Shown here piece after piece: positions 1 through 6,155 of a stretch of DNA of 7,136 nucleotides. Below the pieces are notes generated by a model, which made no database searches, had not been told where the DNA came from, and worked only from the letters and a program-made list of their open reading frames with translations. Position 1 is the stretch's first letter. Every line of letters begins with the position of its first letter. Location: the NCBI GenBank assembly GCA_937944065.1, contig CALDZS010000135.1, positions 1 to 7,136 on the forward strand, in the 5' to 3' direction. Origin of the DNA: an uncultured Amylibacter sp. (GTDB taxonomy: Bacteria > Pseudomonadota > Alphaproteobacteria > Rhodobacterales > Rhodobacteraceae). A program made the translations under genes and the position numbers.

Positions 1-471
1 TTTGTCCGATTCAAAGCCTTGGCTGATCGCAAGAAAGAGGTCTATGACGACGACCTTTTGGCGTTGGTGTCCGACGAAGGCACGAATTCTGCCAATGACA
101 CGATACAAGTCAAAGAATTGCGCGTTGTGTGTGGCACGCAAGGTCCACAAACAGCGGATTTGACGCTGACCATTGACGGGATAGAGGCGCACGCCGAAGC
201 CACGGGTGACGGGCCTGTTGATGCGGTGTTCAATGCAATCAAAATGCTGTTCAAACATCAGGCGCATTTGCAATTGTATCAAGTGCATGCAGTCACCGAA
301 GGCACCGATGCGCAGGCAACCGTATCGGTGCGCATGGAAGAGGCGGGCAAGATTGTAACGGGTCAATCCGCCGATACCGACACGGTTGTGGCCAGTGCCA
401 AAGCCTATGTCAACGCGTTGAACAAGCTGCTGGTGCGACGTGAAAAAACCGCCCCTGAGTCTATGACGTAA
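1..471 (+). CDS. leuA: 2-isopropylmalate synthase, C-terminal part (5' end outside window)
   Basis: LeuA condenses acetyl-CoA with 2-oxoisovalerate to 2-isopropylmalate, the first committed step of leucine synthesis, in the cytoplasm. Only the last 156 codons are here. The reading frame is open from base 1 and begins FVRFKALADRKKEVYDDD, the conserved segment that joins the catalytic TIM barrel and linker to the regulatory domain. The rest is the leucine-binding allosteric domain: a beta-rich stretch, the ATGDGPVDA motif at about codons 67-75, and the closing ASAKAYVNALNKLL helix. The catalytic barrel lies upstream of the window. The TTG at position 19 is an internal leucine codon, not a start, because homology continues upstream of it. 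The stop is TAA at 469-471. A strong hairpin follows within 20 bases and the next gene is unrelated in function, so leuA is probably a separate transcription unit from the shape genes. Confidence 0.95.
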   Translation, partial: FVRFKALADRKKEVYDDDLLALVSDEGTNSANDTIQVKELRVVCGTQGPQTADLTLTIDGIEAHAEATGDGPVDAVFNAIKMLFKHQAHLQLYQVHAVTEGTDAQATVSVRMEEAGKIVTGQSADTDTVVASAKAYVNALNKLLVRREKTAPESMT

Positions 472-488
472 ACTCAAAAACAATGACA

Positions 489-514
489 GCGCGAGGCGGT
501 AATCCGCCTCGCGC
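489..514 (+). terminator. Probable transcription terminator hairpin after leuA
   Basis: Positions 489-499 (GCGCGAGGCGG) pair perfectly with 504-514 (CCGCCTCGCGC) around a TAAT loop, giving an 11-bp GC-rich stem 17 bases after the leuA stop. It sits where a terminator is expected. No T-run follows on the + strand (the next bases are CGAAAAACCC). On the - strand side there is a T-run, complementary to AAAAA at 476-480, so the classic intrinsic form is incomplete. It may act with Rho or serve as a 3'-end stabiliser. The structure is certain from the sequence; its role is inferred. Confidence 0.6.
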
Positions 515-548
515 CGAAAAACCCGGATTTTATGCGGCGATTTTCGGC
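513..548. repeat. Second inverted repeat in the leuA-mreB spacer
   Basis: GCCGAAAA at 513-520 is perfectly complementary to TTTTCGGC at 541-548, with a 20-base loop. Its first two bases (513-514) are the last two of the preceding 11-bp stem, so the two hairpins abut and compete slightly. It is followed by TAAAATGCTAAT, not a T-run. It could be a backup terminator element, an RNA 3'-end structure or chance; I have no evidence for a specific role. Confidence 0.4.
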
Positions 549-577
549 TAAAATGCTAATCAGGCGTGAGCTTGCCC

Positions 578-607
578 TTTACCAAAGCGACCACAAGCCC
601 CTATATA
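578..607 (+). promoter_or_regulatory. Candidate sigma-70-type promoter for mreB operon
   Basis: TTTACC at 578-583 (4 of 6 matches to TTGACA) and TATATA at 602-607 (starts TATA, 4 of 6 matches to TATAAT) are separated by 18 bases. Transcription would start near 613-615, giving a leader of about 42 bases before the mreB ATG. An alternative -35, TTGCCC at 572-577, would have a 24-base spacer and is less likely. The spacer between leuA and mreB is the only gap long enough for a promoter in the window, which supports the location more than the motif quality does. Confidence 0.4.
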
Positions 608-624
608 GCAACAGATTTCTAGAG

Positions 625-640
625 CGTGGCCATAACCACG
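625..640. repeat. Small inverted repeat in the mreB leader
   Basis: CGTGG (625-629) and CCACG (636-640) are complementary around a six-base loop, and the right arm lies in the palindrome CACGTG (637-642). It falls between the candidate promoter and the mreB ribosome binding site. It could be a short leader hairpin or an operator half-site pair; at five base pairs it may equally be chance. Confidence 0.25.
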
Positions 641-646
641 TGATTT

Positions 647-651
647 GAGGG
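647..651 (+). promoter_or_regulatory. Ribosome binding site of mreB
   Basis: GAGGG at 647-651 lies four bases before the ATG at 656. It supports this ATG as the start of mreB and is the clearest Shine-Dalgarno match in the operon together with that of mreC. Confidence 0.65.
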
Positions 652-655
652 TTAC

Positions 656-1696
656 ATGCTGGGCAGACTTACAAGTATTTTTTCCGCTGACATGGCTATT
701 GATTTAGGTACAGCCAACACACTGGTCTATATCAAAGGCAAAGGCATTGTTCTAAACGAACCGTCTGTTGTCGCCTATTCTATCAAAGATGGCCGCAAGC
801 AAGTTCTGGCCGTGGGTGAAGATGCGAAATTGATGCTGGGCAGAACGCCTGGATCAATCGAAGCTATTCGTCCGATGCGCGACGGTGTTATCGCCGATTT
901 CGATGTGGCCGAGGAAATGATCAAGCATTTCATCCGCAAGGTTCACAAACGTTCCAAACTATCCAAACCACGCGTTATTGTGTGTGTACCACACGGTGCC
1001 ACGCCTGTTGAAAAACGCGCGATCCGTCAGTCTGTTTTGTCCGCGGGAGCGCGCAAAGCGGGTCTAATCGCGGAACCGATTGCAGCGGCAATTGGTGCAG
1101 GCATGCCGATCACCGATCCAACCGGTAACATGGTTGTCGATATCGGTGGTGGTACGACCGAGGTGGCTGTGATGTCTTTGGGCGATATTGTTTACGCGAG
1201 TTCTGTTCGTGTTGGCGGGGACCGCATGGACGAGGCGTTGATTTCGTATCTACGCCGTCAACAAAACCTGCTGGTTGGTGTCGCAACTGCGGAACGTATC
1301 AAGACCGAGATTGGTACTGCGCGGATGCCAGACGATGGCAAGGGTGCAACAATGACCATTCGCGGTCGTGATTTGTTGAACGGTGTGCCAAAAGAGATCG
1401 AGATCAATCAAGCCCATGTTGCGGACGCATTGGCAGAGCCTGTGCAGCAAATTTGCGAGGCTGTGATGACAGCGTTGGAATCAACGCCACCAGACTTGGC
1501 CGCAGACATTGTTGATCGCGGAGTGATGCTGACAGGTGGCGGTGCCTTGCTAGGTGAATTGGACCTTGCGCTGCGCGAACAAACGGGTCTTTCAATCTCT
1601 GTTGCAGAGGAAAGTCTGAATTGTGTCGCCTTGGGCACTGGAAAAGCGCTAGAGTTTGAAAAACAACTGGCGCATATTATCGACTTTGACAGCTAA
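656..1696 (+). CDS. mreB: Rod shape-determining actin homologue MreB
   Basis: MreB is a bacterial actin that polymerises with ATP into membrane-bound antiparallel filaments and directs the lateral-wall elongasome. At 346 residues it has the usual length (E. coli 347). The start is supported by an SD and by the family's short amphipathic N-terminus (MLGRLTSIFS), the likely membrane anchor. The actin-fold signatures are complete: phosphate-1 loop AIDLGTANTLVY (residues 14-25), GRTPG at 62-66, the catalytic Glu140 in LIAEPIAAAIGAG, phosphate-2 loop VVDIGGGTTEV with Asp162, the SVRVGGDRMDE segment (183-193), ATAERIK (210-216) and adenosine motif GVMLTGGGALL (289-299). No insertion, truncation or missing residue is visible. 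It is the first gene of the shape operon, and 29 bases separate it from mreC. MreB rather than an Mbl-type paralogue is the natural call given the mreCD neighbours. Confidence 0.98.
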   Translation: MLGRLTSIFSADMAIDLGTANTLVYIKGKGIVLNEPSVVAYSIKDGRKQVLAVGEDAKLMLGRTPGSIEAIRPMRDGVIADFDVAEEMIKHFIRKVHKRSKLSKPRVIVCVPHGATPVEKRAIRQSVLSAGARKAGLIAEPIAAAIGAGMPITDPTGNMVVDIGGGTTEVAVMSLGDIVYASSVRVGGDRMDEALISYLRRQQNLLVGVATAERIKTEIGTARMPDDGKGATMTIRGRDLLNGVPKEIEINQAHVADALAEPVQQICEAVMTALESTPPDLAADIVDRGVMLTGGGALLGELDLALREQTGLSISVAEESLNCVALGTGKALEFEKQLAHIIDFDS

Positions 1697-1713
1697 CAGT
1701 CAGTCCCGATCCA

Positions 1714-1718
1714 AGAGG
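1714..1718 (+). promoter_or_regulatory. Ribosome binding site deciding the TTG start of mreC
   Basis: AGAGG at 1714-1718 stands seven bases before the TTG at 1726. No ATG, GTG or other TTG lies upstream in the same frame within the mreB-mreC gap, so this SD fixes the non-ATG start. Confidence 0.6.
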
Positions 1719-1725
1719 TAACCAC

Positions 1726-2619
1726 TTGGGCAAGCGAGATGAAGAACAACCCGTTTTTGGCCGGACGCTTGGGCGTATCGGCTTTGGCATCTTTTTGGTC
1801 TTCCTTTTGGCGGTTTTTTTCGTGTGGCGTATCGACAATCCCCGCGCCGAACGGTTTCGCGCGGCCGTCATAGACAAGGTTGTACCCAACATGGATTGGG
1901 CAATGGCGCCAGTGACCAAATTGGCACTGATGATCCAAGACTTTCAGGCCTATGACCGCGTGTATCAACAGAACCAAGAATTGCGTCGTGAATTACAACA
2001 GATGAAAGCTTGGCGCGAGGCGGCGCTACAGTTGGAACAAGAAAATGCGCGTTTGCTGGATCTGAACAACGTAAAACTAAACGCCAGACAAAGCTACTTG
2101 TCTGGCGAGGTGATCACGGATTCAGGCAGTCCGTTTCGCCAGTCGGCCATTATCAACATCGGGTCGCGTGATGGCGTCCAAGAAGGTTGGGCCGCCATGG
2201 ACGGGTTGGGGCTGGTCGGTCGTATCGCAGGATTGGGCAACAACACTGCACGCGTGATATTCGTGACCGATAATAACAGCTCTATCCCCGTGGTGATCAA
2301 ACCTTCTGATCAAAAGGCGATCCTACGCGGCGATAATACATTGCGCCCGCCCTTGTTGTTCATTGAAAGTATCGACCAGATTAAACCCGGTGACCGTGTG
2401 TTCTCATCTGGTGACGGCGGCGTGTTCCCGTCAGGTCTGCTGGTCGGCCAAGTGACGCTTGGTGCCGATGGTGCCTTGCGCACCAAACTGTCCGCAGATT
2501 TCAGGCGTCTGAAATTTCTGCGCGTTGTGCGACACAAACCAACCGCACCTATTGCGGTTCCCGATCGTTTAATCGGACCAGTTATGCCCGGTTCAATGGC
2601 AGGCAAGACCGATGGCTGA
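1726..2619 (+). CDS. mreC: Rod shape-determining protein MreC
   Basis: MreC is the bitopic periplasmic scaffold of the elongasome; it binds and activates PBP2 and contacts MreB and MreD. The 297-residue product shows the family order: a short charged cytoplasmic tail (1-17), one transmembrane helix (about 18-34, GFGIFLVFLLAVFFVW region), a periplasmic coiled coil rich in Gln, Glu, Arg and Leu (about 70-115), then the paired beta-barrel domains (about 122-270). Typical segments are INIGSRDGVQEGWAAM (143-158), GLVGRIAG (162-169) and SSGDGGVFPSGLLVGQV (227-243). The 27-residue C-terminal tail is short. The start codon is TTG with a good SD; a downstream ATG would remove the transmembrane helix. 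The stop overlaps the start of mreD by eight bases. A perfect intragenic hairpin lies at 2082-2107. Confidence 0.95.
   Translation: MGKRDEEQPVFGRTLGRIGFGIFLVFLLAVFFVWRIDNPRAERFRAAVIDKVVPNMDWAMAPVTKLALMIQDFQAYDRVYQQNQELRRELQQMKAWREAALQLEQENARLLDLNNVKLNARQSYLSGEVITDSGSPFRQSAIINIGSRDGVQEGWAAMDGLGLVGRIAGLGNNTARVIFVTDNNSSIPVVIKPSDQKAILRGDNTLRPPLLFIESIDQIKPGDRVFSSGDGGVFPSGLLVGQVTLGADGALRTKLSADFRRLKFLRVVRHKPTAPIAVPDRLIGPVMPGSMAGKTDG
2082..2107. repeat. Perfect 10-bp inverted repeat inside mreC
   Basis: CGCCAGACAA (2082-2091) is fully complementary to TTGTCTGGCG (2098-2107), with a six-base loop AGCTAC. In RNA this makes a stable stem-loop. It covers codons 120-128 (reading ARQSYLSGE), which is the junction between the coiled coil and the first beta domain of MreC. 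No T-run follows, so it is not a standard terminator. The structure is directly seen; any function, for example slowing ribosomes between domains or marking an RNA processing site, is inference. Confidence 0.6.
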
Positions 2620-3151
2620 GGTTAAGAAACTTACCATCTGGAAAGCGCGGGCCGTATATTTGTTCATCTGCTTTTTGATCATTTTCATCCATTCGATCCC
2701 GCTAGATTTGTCACCCAAATCGTTCATCATGCCAGATGTAATGCTGATCATCACGATTGCAGTTGTCATCCGAAAGGCGGCCTACATCCCCTACTGGCTG
2801 GTCGGGTCGGCGTTTCTAATTGCAGACATCATGTTGAACAGACCCTTGGGCTTGTGGGCCTTTGTCACTGTCGCCACGGTCGAAGTTGTCCGCGCGAACC
2901 GATTCATGTTTCGCGATATGTTTTTCGTCACCGAATGGCTGATGGTCACTATCACCATCGTTTTCATGTTCCTGTTGCAACAGTTCTTACTGGCATTCAG
3001 CCTTGCACCCACTCTGCCGATGGATAGTTTGATTTGGAAAATGACGGCCAGCGCGCTATCTTATCCCATAGTGGTTTTCGTCATCACCAAACTATTTGGC
3101 ATTCGCAAACCTTCACCTGCAGAGTTCAACATGTTGGGCAACAGATTATGA
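2612..3151 (+). CDS. mreD: Rod shape-determining membrane protein MreD
   Basis: MreD is an integral inner-membrane protein that associates with MreC and helps balance PBP2 activation in the elongasome. The 179-residue product is strongly hydrophobic with about five or six membrane segments (roughly 14-29, 40-53, 59-74, 80-93, 107-130 and 142-162). The segment DIMLNRPLGLWAF (72-84) between membrane helices is the recognisable family signature, and PDVML at 41-45 is also typical. MreD sequences are poorly conserved, so position between mreC and mrdA carries much of the weight. The ATG at 2612 overlaps the mreC stop by eight bases and has only a weak SD-like GGCAGG upstream, which suggests translation is coupled to mreC. 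The stop TGA is interlocked with the mrdA start in an ATGA. Confidence 0.93.
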   Translation: MAEVKKLTIWKARAVYLFICFLIIFIHSIPLDLSPKSFIMPDVMLIITIAVVIRKAAYIPYWLVGSAFLIADIMLNRPLGLWAFVTVATVEVVRANRFMFRDMFFVTEWLMVTITIVFMFLLQQFLLAFSLAPTLPMDSLIWKMTASALSYPIVVFVITKLFGIRKPSPAEFNMLGNRL

Positions 3152-5019
3152 TTGAGTTTGACAGCAAGGGCGAAATCAAGCGGTCGCGCCTTAGCCGCCG
3201 TGCGTTGATCCTTGCAGGTCTGCAAGGCAGTGTGGCGGGTATTATCGGCTGGCGGATGCACCAGTTGGGCGTCAAACAGGGCGATCAATACCGACTGCTG
3301 GCTGAAGAAAACCGTATTAATATTCAACTGCTGCCACCTGCGCGCGGACTGATTTATGATCGTGACGGCGATTTGTTAACCATCAACAATCGCGTCTACA
3401 CAATCGAAATGGTGCGCGAACAATCTGGTGATCCAGAGCTGATTTTGAACCGTTTGGCGCAGTTGATCCCGTTAACGCCAGAACAGATAGATAAAGCTCT
3501 GCTGGACATGTCGAAACGCCGCGCATTCGTACCAGTTACAGTCGCCACCGGCTTGGAATGGGAACATATCGCGGCCGTGTCTGCGAACGCCCCCGCCCTA
3601 CCAGGCGTCACCCCGCAACTGGGTTTGAACCGTCAATATCCCAAAGGTCCAGATTATGGTCATATCGTTGGCTATGTTGGATCGGTCAGTGACTATGATC
3701 TGGATAACGACCCAGATCGCGATCCGCTGCTGCGCATCCCTCGGTTTAAGATCGGTAAAACGGGCATCGAGGCTAAATTAGAAAAACCGCTACGCGGCGA
3801 GGCGGGCATCAAGCGGATCGAAGTAAACTCGATTGGTCGCATCATCCGCGAACTTGACCGCCAAGAGGGCGGCCCAGGGGTGAATATTCAGCTGACCATC
3901 GGGCATGAATTGCAAAGCTTCGCGTTGGAACGGATGAAAGGCAAAAGTGCGTCTGCGGTAGTGATGGATGTGCGCAATGGCGATATTATGGCGCTTGCGT
4001 CTGGCCCCACATTTGACCCAAATAAATTCCTAAAGCCTATATCGCAAAAAGACTGGGCCGAGATGAACGACCCGAAAATGCGTCCCCTTGTGAACAAGGC
4101 CGTCGCAGGAACCTACCCGCCCGCCTCTACATTTAAAATGATCGTAGCATTGGCCGCATTAGAGGCAGGTGTTGCCAACCAAGGCGAGGATGTGCGGTGC
4201 AAAGGCCATATGCTGGTCTCTGGTCGCAAGTTCCACTGCTGGCGTCGCGGTGGCCATGGCAATGTAAATATGCGTGAAGCGTTGCGGTATTCCTGCGATG
4301 TCTATTTCTATGAAATGGCTTTGCGGGTCGGTATCGAAAACATCACTAGGATGGCGAACCGTTTTGGACTGGGTGTCCGGCCGAATGTCGAACTGCCATC
4401 TATGAAAGCAGGGCTTACCCCCACCAAAGAGTGGAAAAATCGCATAAAGAAACAAGACTGGGTTCTTGGCGACAGTATGAACGCGGGGATCGGCCAAGGA
4501 TTTGTTCTGGCCTCGCCCTTGCAGTTGGCTGTGATGACCGCGCGATTGGCAACTGGCACGATGATCGAGCCGCGCATGATCAATATGTATGACAACACGA
4601 TCACGCCCGTAAATGGGGTCGAGCCGTTGGGTCTGAAGTCGTCTCATCTGGCAGTGGTGCGTCAAGGCATGTTCGACGTGTCGAACCATCGTCGCGGTAC
4701 TGCATTCGGGTCTCGTTTAAAAAACGGCGTTCAGATGGCTGGCAAAACTGGCACATCCCAAGTGCGCCGCATCACCACAAGCGAACGTCGACGCGGTGTT
4801 GTGAAGAACGAAGACCTTCCGTGGAACCGTCGCGACCACGCATTGTTTGTGGGATATGCGCCTTTTCGCGATCCGAAATACGCAGTTTCCGTAGTGGTTG
4901 AACATGGCGGCGGCGGATCAAAAGTGGCGGCACCTATTGCGCGCGACATTCTTGCGCGCACCTTAAAAGTCACCAAAGGATACGGCGAATTGCCAACGCG
5001 CAAGCGAGAGCAGACCTAA
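3148..5019 (+). CDS. mrdA: Penicillin-binding protein 2, elongasome DD-transpeptidase
   Basis: PBP2 is the class B transpeptidase that cross-links glycan strands made by RodA during lateral-wall growth and is the target of mecillinam-type beta-lactams. The 623-residue protein has a basic cytoplasmic tail, one membrane helix (about 19-36), the pedestal/dimerisation domain (about 60-230, with LLPPARGLIYDRDGD at 61-75) and the transpeptidase domain. Active-site motifs are complete: STFK with Ser327 and Lys330, SCD at 382-384 as the SxN equivalent, and KTGT at 533-536. Cys351, Cys364, His370 and Cys383 form a likely zinc site beside the active site. I place the start at 3148 (MIEFDSKGEI), where ATGA overlaps the mreD stop by four bases. 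The frame stays open to 3034, but that extension lies inside mreD and does not resemble PBP2. No clear SD precedes 3148, consistent with coupling to mreD. The gene is also called pbpA. Confidence 0.97.
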   Translation: MIEFDSKGEIKRSRLSRRALILAGLQGSVAGIIGWRMHQLGVKQGDQYRLLAEENRINIQLLPPARGLIYDRDGDLLTINNRVYTIEMVREQSGDPELILNRLAQLIPLTPEQIDKALLDMSKRRAFVPVTVATGLEWEHIAAVSANAPALPGVTPQLGLNRQYPKGPDYGHIVGYVGSVSDYDLDNDPDRDPLLRIPRFKIGKTGIEAKLEKPLRGEAGIKRIEVNSIGRIIRELDRQEGGPGVNIQLTIGHELQSFALERMKGKSASAVVMDVRNGDIMALASGPTFDPNKFLKPISQKDWAEMNDPKMRPLVNKAVAGTYPPASTFKMIVALAALEAGVANQGEDVRCKGHMLVSGRKFHCWRRGGHGNVNMREALRYSCDVYFYEMALRVGIENITRMANRFGLGVRPNVELPSMKAGLTPTKEWKNRIKKQDWVLGDSMNAGIGQGFVLASPLQLAVMTARLATGTMIEPRMINMYDNTITPVNGVEPLGLKSSHLAVVRQGMFDVSNHRRGTAFGSRLKNGVQMAGKTGTSQVRRITTSERRRGVVKNEDLPWNRRDHALFVGYAPFRDPKYAVSVVVEHGGGGSKVAAPIARDILARTLKVTKGYGELPTRKREQT

Positions 5020-6155
5020 TGCATTTCACCGACAACAGCAAATCTGCCCCTGTAGGGTTTGGCAAAATTCTGTACTTTCACTGGCCCTTGGCTTTGTTGG
5101 TGCTGACGGTCAGCTGTGTTGGCTTTCTCATGCTTTTCTCTGTCGCAGGTGGCGATCTGTCCACATGGGCGCAGCCACAAATAACCCGGTTTGTGATTGG
5201 ATTCATCACGATGCTCGTCATTGCCATGATCCCGATATCATTTTGGCAACGCGTGTCACTACTGGCTTACTTCCTCAGTCTGATTTTACTGCTGGTTGTT
5301 GAATTTTTTGGCGATGTAGGTGGTGGGTCGCAACGTTGGATCGACCTAGGATTTATGCGACTGCAACCATCAGAATTGATGAAAATCGCGCTGGTGATGG
5401 TGCTGGCGTCTTATTACGATTGGCTGGACGAGGCCAAAGTATCCAAACCACAATGGCTGGTTTTGCCGATCATTCTGGTCGCGATCCCCACTTTGTTGGT
5501 TTTAAAACAACCCGATCTGGGCACGGCAATGCTGCTGGTCGCTGGTGCAGGTGTCGTCGTATTTTCTGCCGGCGTCAGTCTGTGGTATTTCGGTGCCGTG
5601 ATAGGCGCCCTTGTCGGGTTGGTCACGGCGGTATTTTACACACGCGGCACTGAATTCGAGATATTGAACGACTACCAATACCGTCGCATTGAAACCTTTC
5701 TAGACCCGTCAATTTCGCCCTTTGGCGACGGATATCACATTACTCAGTCCAAAATATCGCTTGGATCAGGTGGCTTTTCTGGGCGTGGGTTTATGGAAGG
5801 CACCCAAAGTCGCGGCAACTTTTTGCCCGAAAAACACACTGATTTTATCTTTGCCACCTTTGGCGAAGAATTCGGATTTATGGGCGGCATCACCCTGTTG
5901 TCTCTGTACATGCTCATCGTATTTTTCTGCTATGTTTCGGCCATGCGGAACAAAGACCGGTTCTCGTCCTTGCTAACAATCGGCATCGGATCGACGTTCT
6001 TTTTCTACTTCGCCGTCAACATGTTGATGGTCATGGGATTGGCGCCCGTCGTTGGTGTACCCTTGCCGCTGGTGTCTTATGGCGGGTCGGCGATGATGGT
6101 TCTGTTGGGCGCATTTGGCCTTGTCCAAAGCGCGCATATCCATAATGTGCGGTAA
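5019..6155 (+). CDS. rodA: Peptidoglycan glycosyltransferase RodA (SEDS family)
   Basis: RodA polymerises lipid II into glycan strands in the inner membrane, as the partner of PBP2 in the elongasome. The 378-residue product is polytopic, with about ten hydrophobic segments between residue 22 and 371. SEDS landmarks are all present: SQRWIDLGFMRLQPSE (104-119), KQPDLGTA (163-170), YQYRRIETFLDP (219-230), LPEKHTDFIFA (269-279) with Asp275 in the position of the essential catalytic aspartate, GEEFGFMGG (282-290) and GVPLPLVSYGGSAM (346-359). The RodA rather than FtsW assignment follows from the KHTDFIFA wording and from the adjacent PBP2. The ATG shares one base with the mrdA stop (TAATG), so coupled, roughly stoichiometric synthesis of the two enzymes is likely. 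Also called mrdB. Confidence 0.97.
   Translation: MHFTDNSKSAPVGFGKILYFHWPLALLVLTVSCVGFLMLFSVAGGDLSTWAQPQITRFVIGFITMLVIAMIPISFWQRVSLLAYFLSLILLLVVEFFGDVGGGSQRWIDLGFMRLQPSELMKIALVMVLASYYDWLDEAKVSKPQWLVLPIILVAIPTLLVLKQPDLGTAMLLVAGAGVVVFSAGVSLWYFGAVIGALVGLVTAVFYTRGTEFEILNDYQYRRIETFLDPSISPFGDGYHITQSKISLGSGGFSGRGFMEGTQSRGNFLPEKHTDFIFATFGEEFGFMGGITLLSLYMLIVFFCYVSAMRNKDRFSSLLTIGIGSTFFFYFAVNMLMVMGLAPVVGVPLPLVSYGGSAMMVLLGAFGLVQSAHIHNVR

Noticed and set aside
302..331. 8-bp inverted repeat GCACCGAT/ATCGGTGC in leuA
   Set aside because: The loop is 14 bases long and the arms encode ordinary conserved LeuA strands; likely chance.
551..610. Possible CtrA (TTAA-N7-TTAA) or CcrM (GANTC) control sites in the mreB promoter region
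   Set aside because: CTAAAATGCTAA has the wrong half-site and spacing for CtrA, and no GANTC occurs in the spacer, so the sequence gives no support for CtrA/CcrM-type cell-cycle control.
1677..1977. - strand frames spanning the mreB-mreC junction
   Set aside because: They cover mainly coding sequence of mreC and its start region; the translations are basic and featureless and have no supporting start signal.
3034..3147. In-frame 38-codon extension upstream of PBP2 from a TTG at 3034
   Set aside because: It lies wholly within mreD, its reading (rich in His, Gln and Ser) does not resemble a PBP2 N-terminus, and the ATG at 3148 gives the usual basic tail and membrane helix plus an ATGA overlap.
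4291..4299. SCD instead of SxN in PBP2 as a sign of lost activity
   Set aside because: SxD variants at this position are normal for the PBP2 family, and the STFK and KTGT motifs are intact.
4159..4689. 176-codon open frame on the - strand opposite PBP2
   Set aside because: It is antisense to the catalytic core of a clearly real gene, has low-complexity His/Arg/Gln-rich content, no recognisable motif and no SD; it is best explained by codon bias of PBP2.
5336..5653. 105-codon + strand frame inside rodA
   Set aside because: It is an out-of-frame shadow of RodA membrane segments, very rich in Arg and Gly, with no family features.
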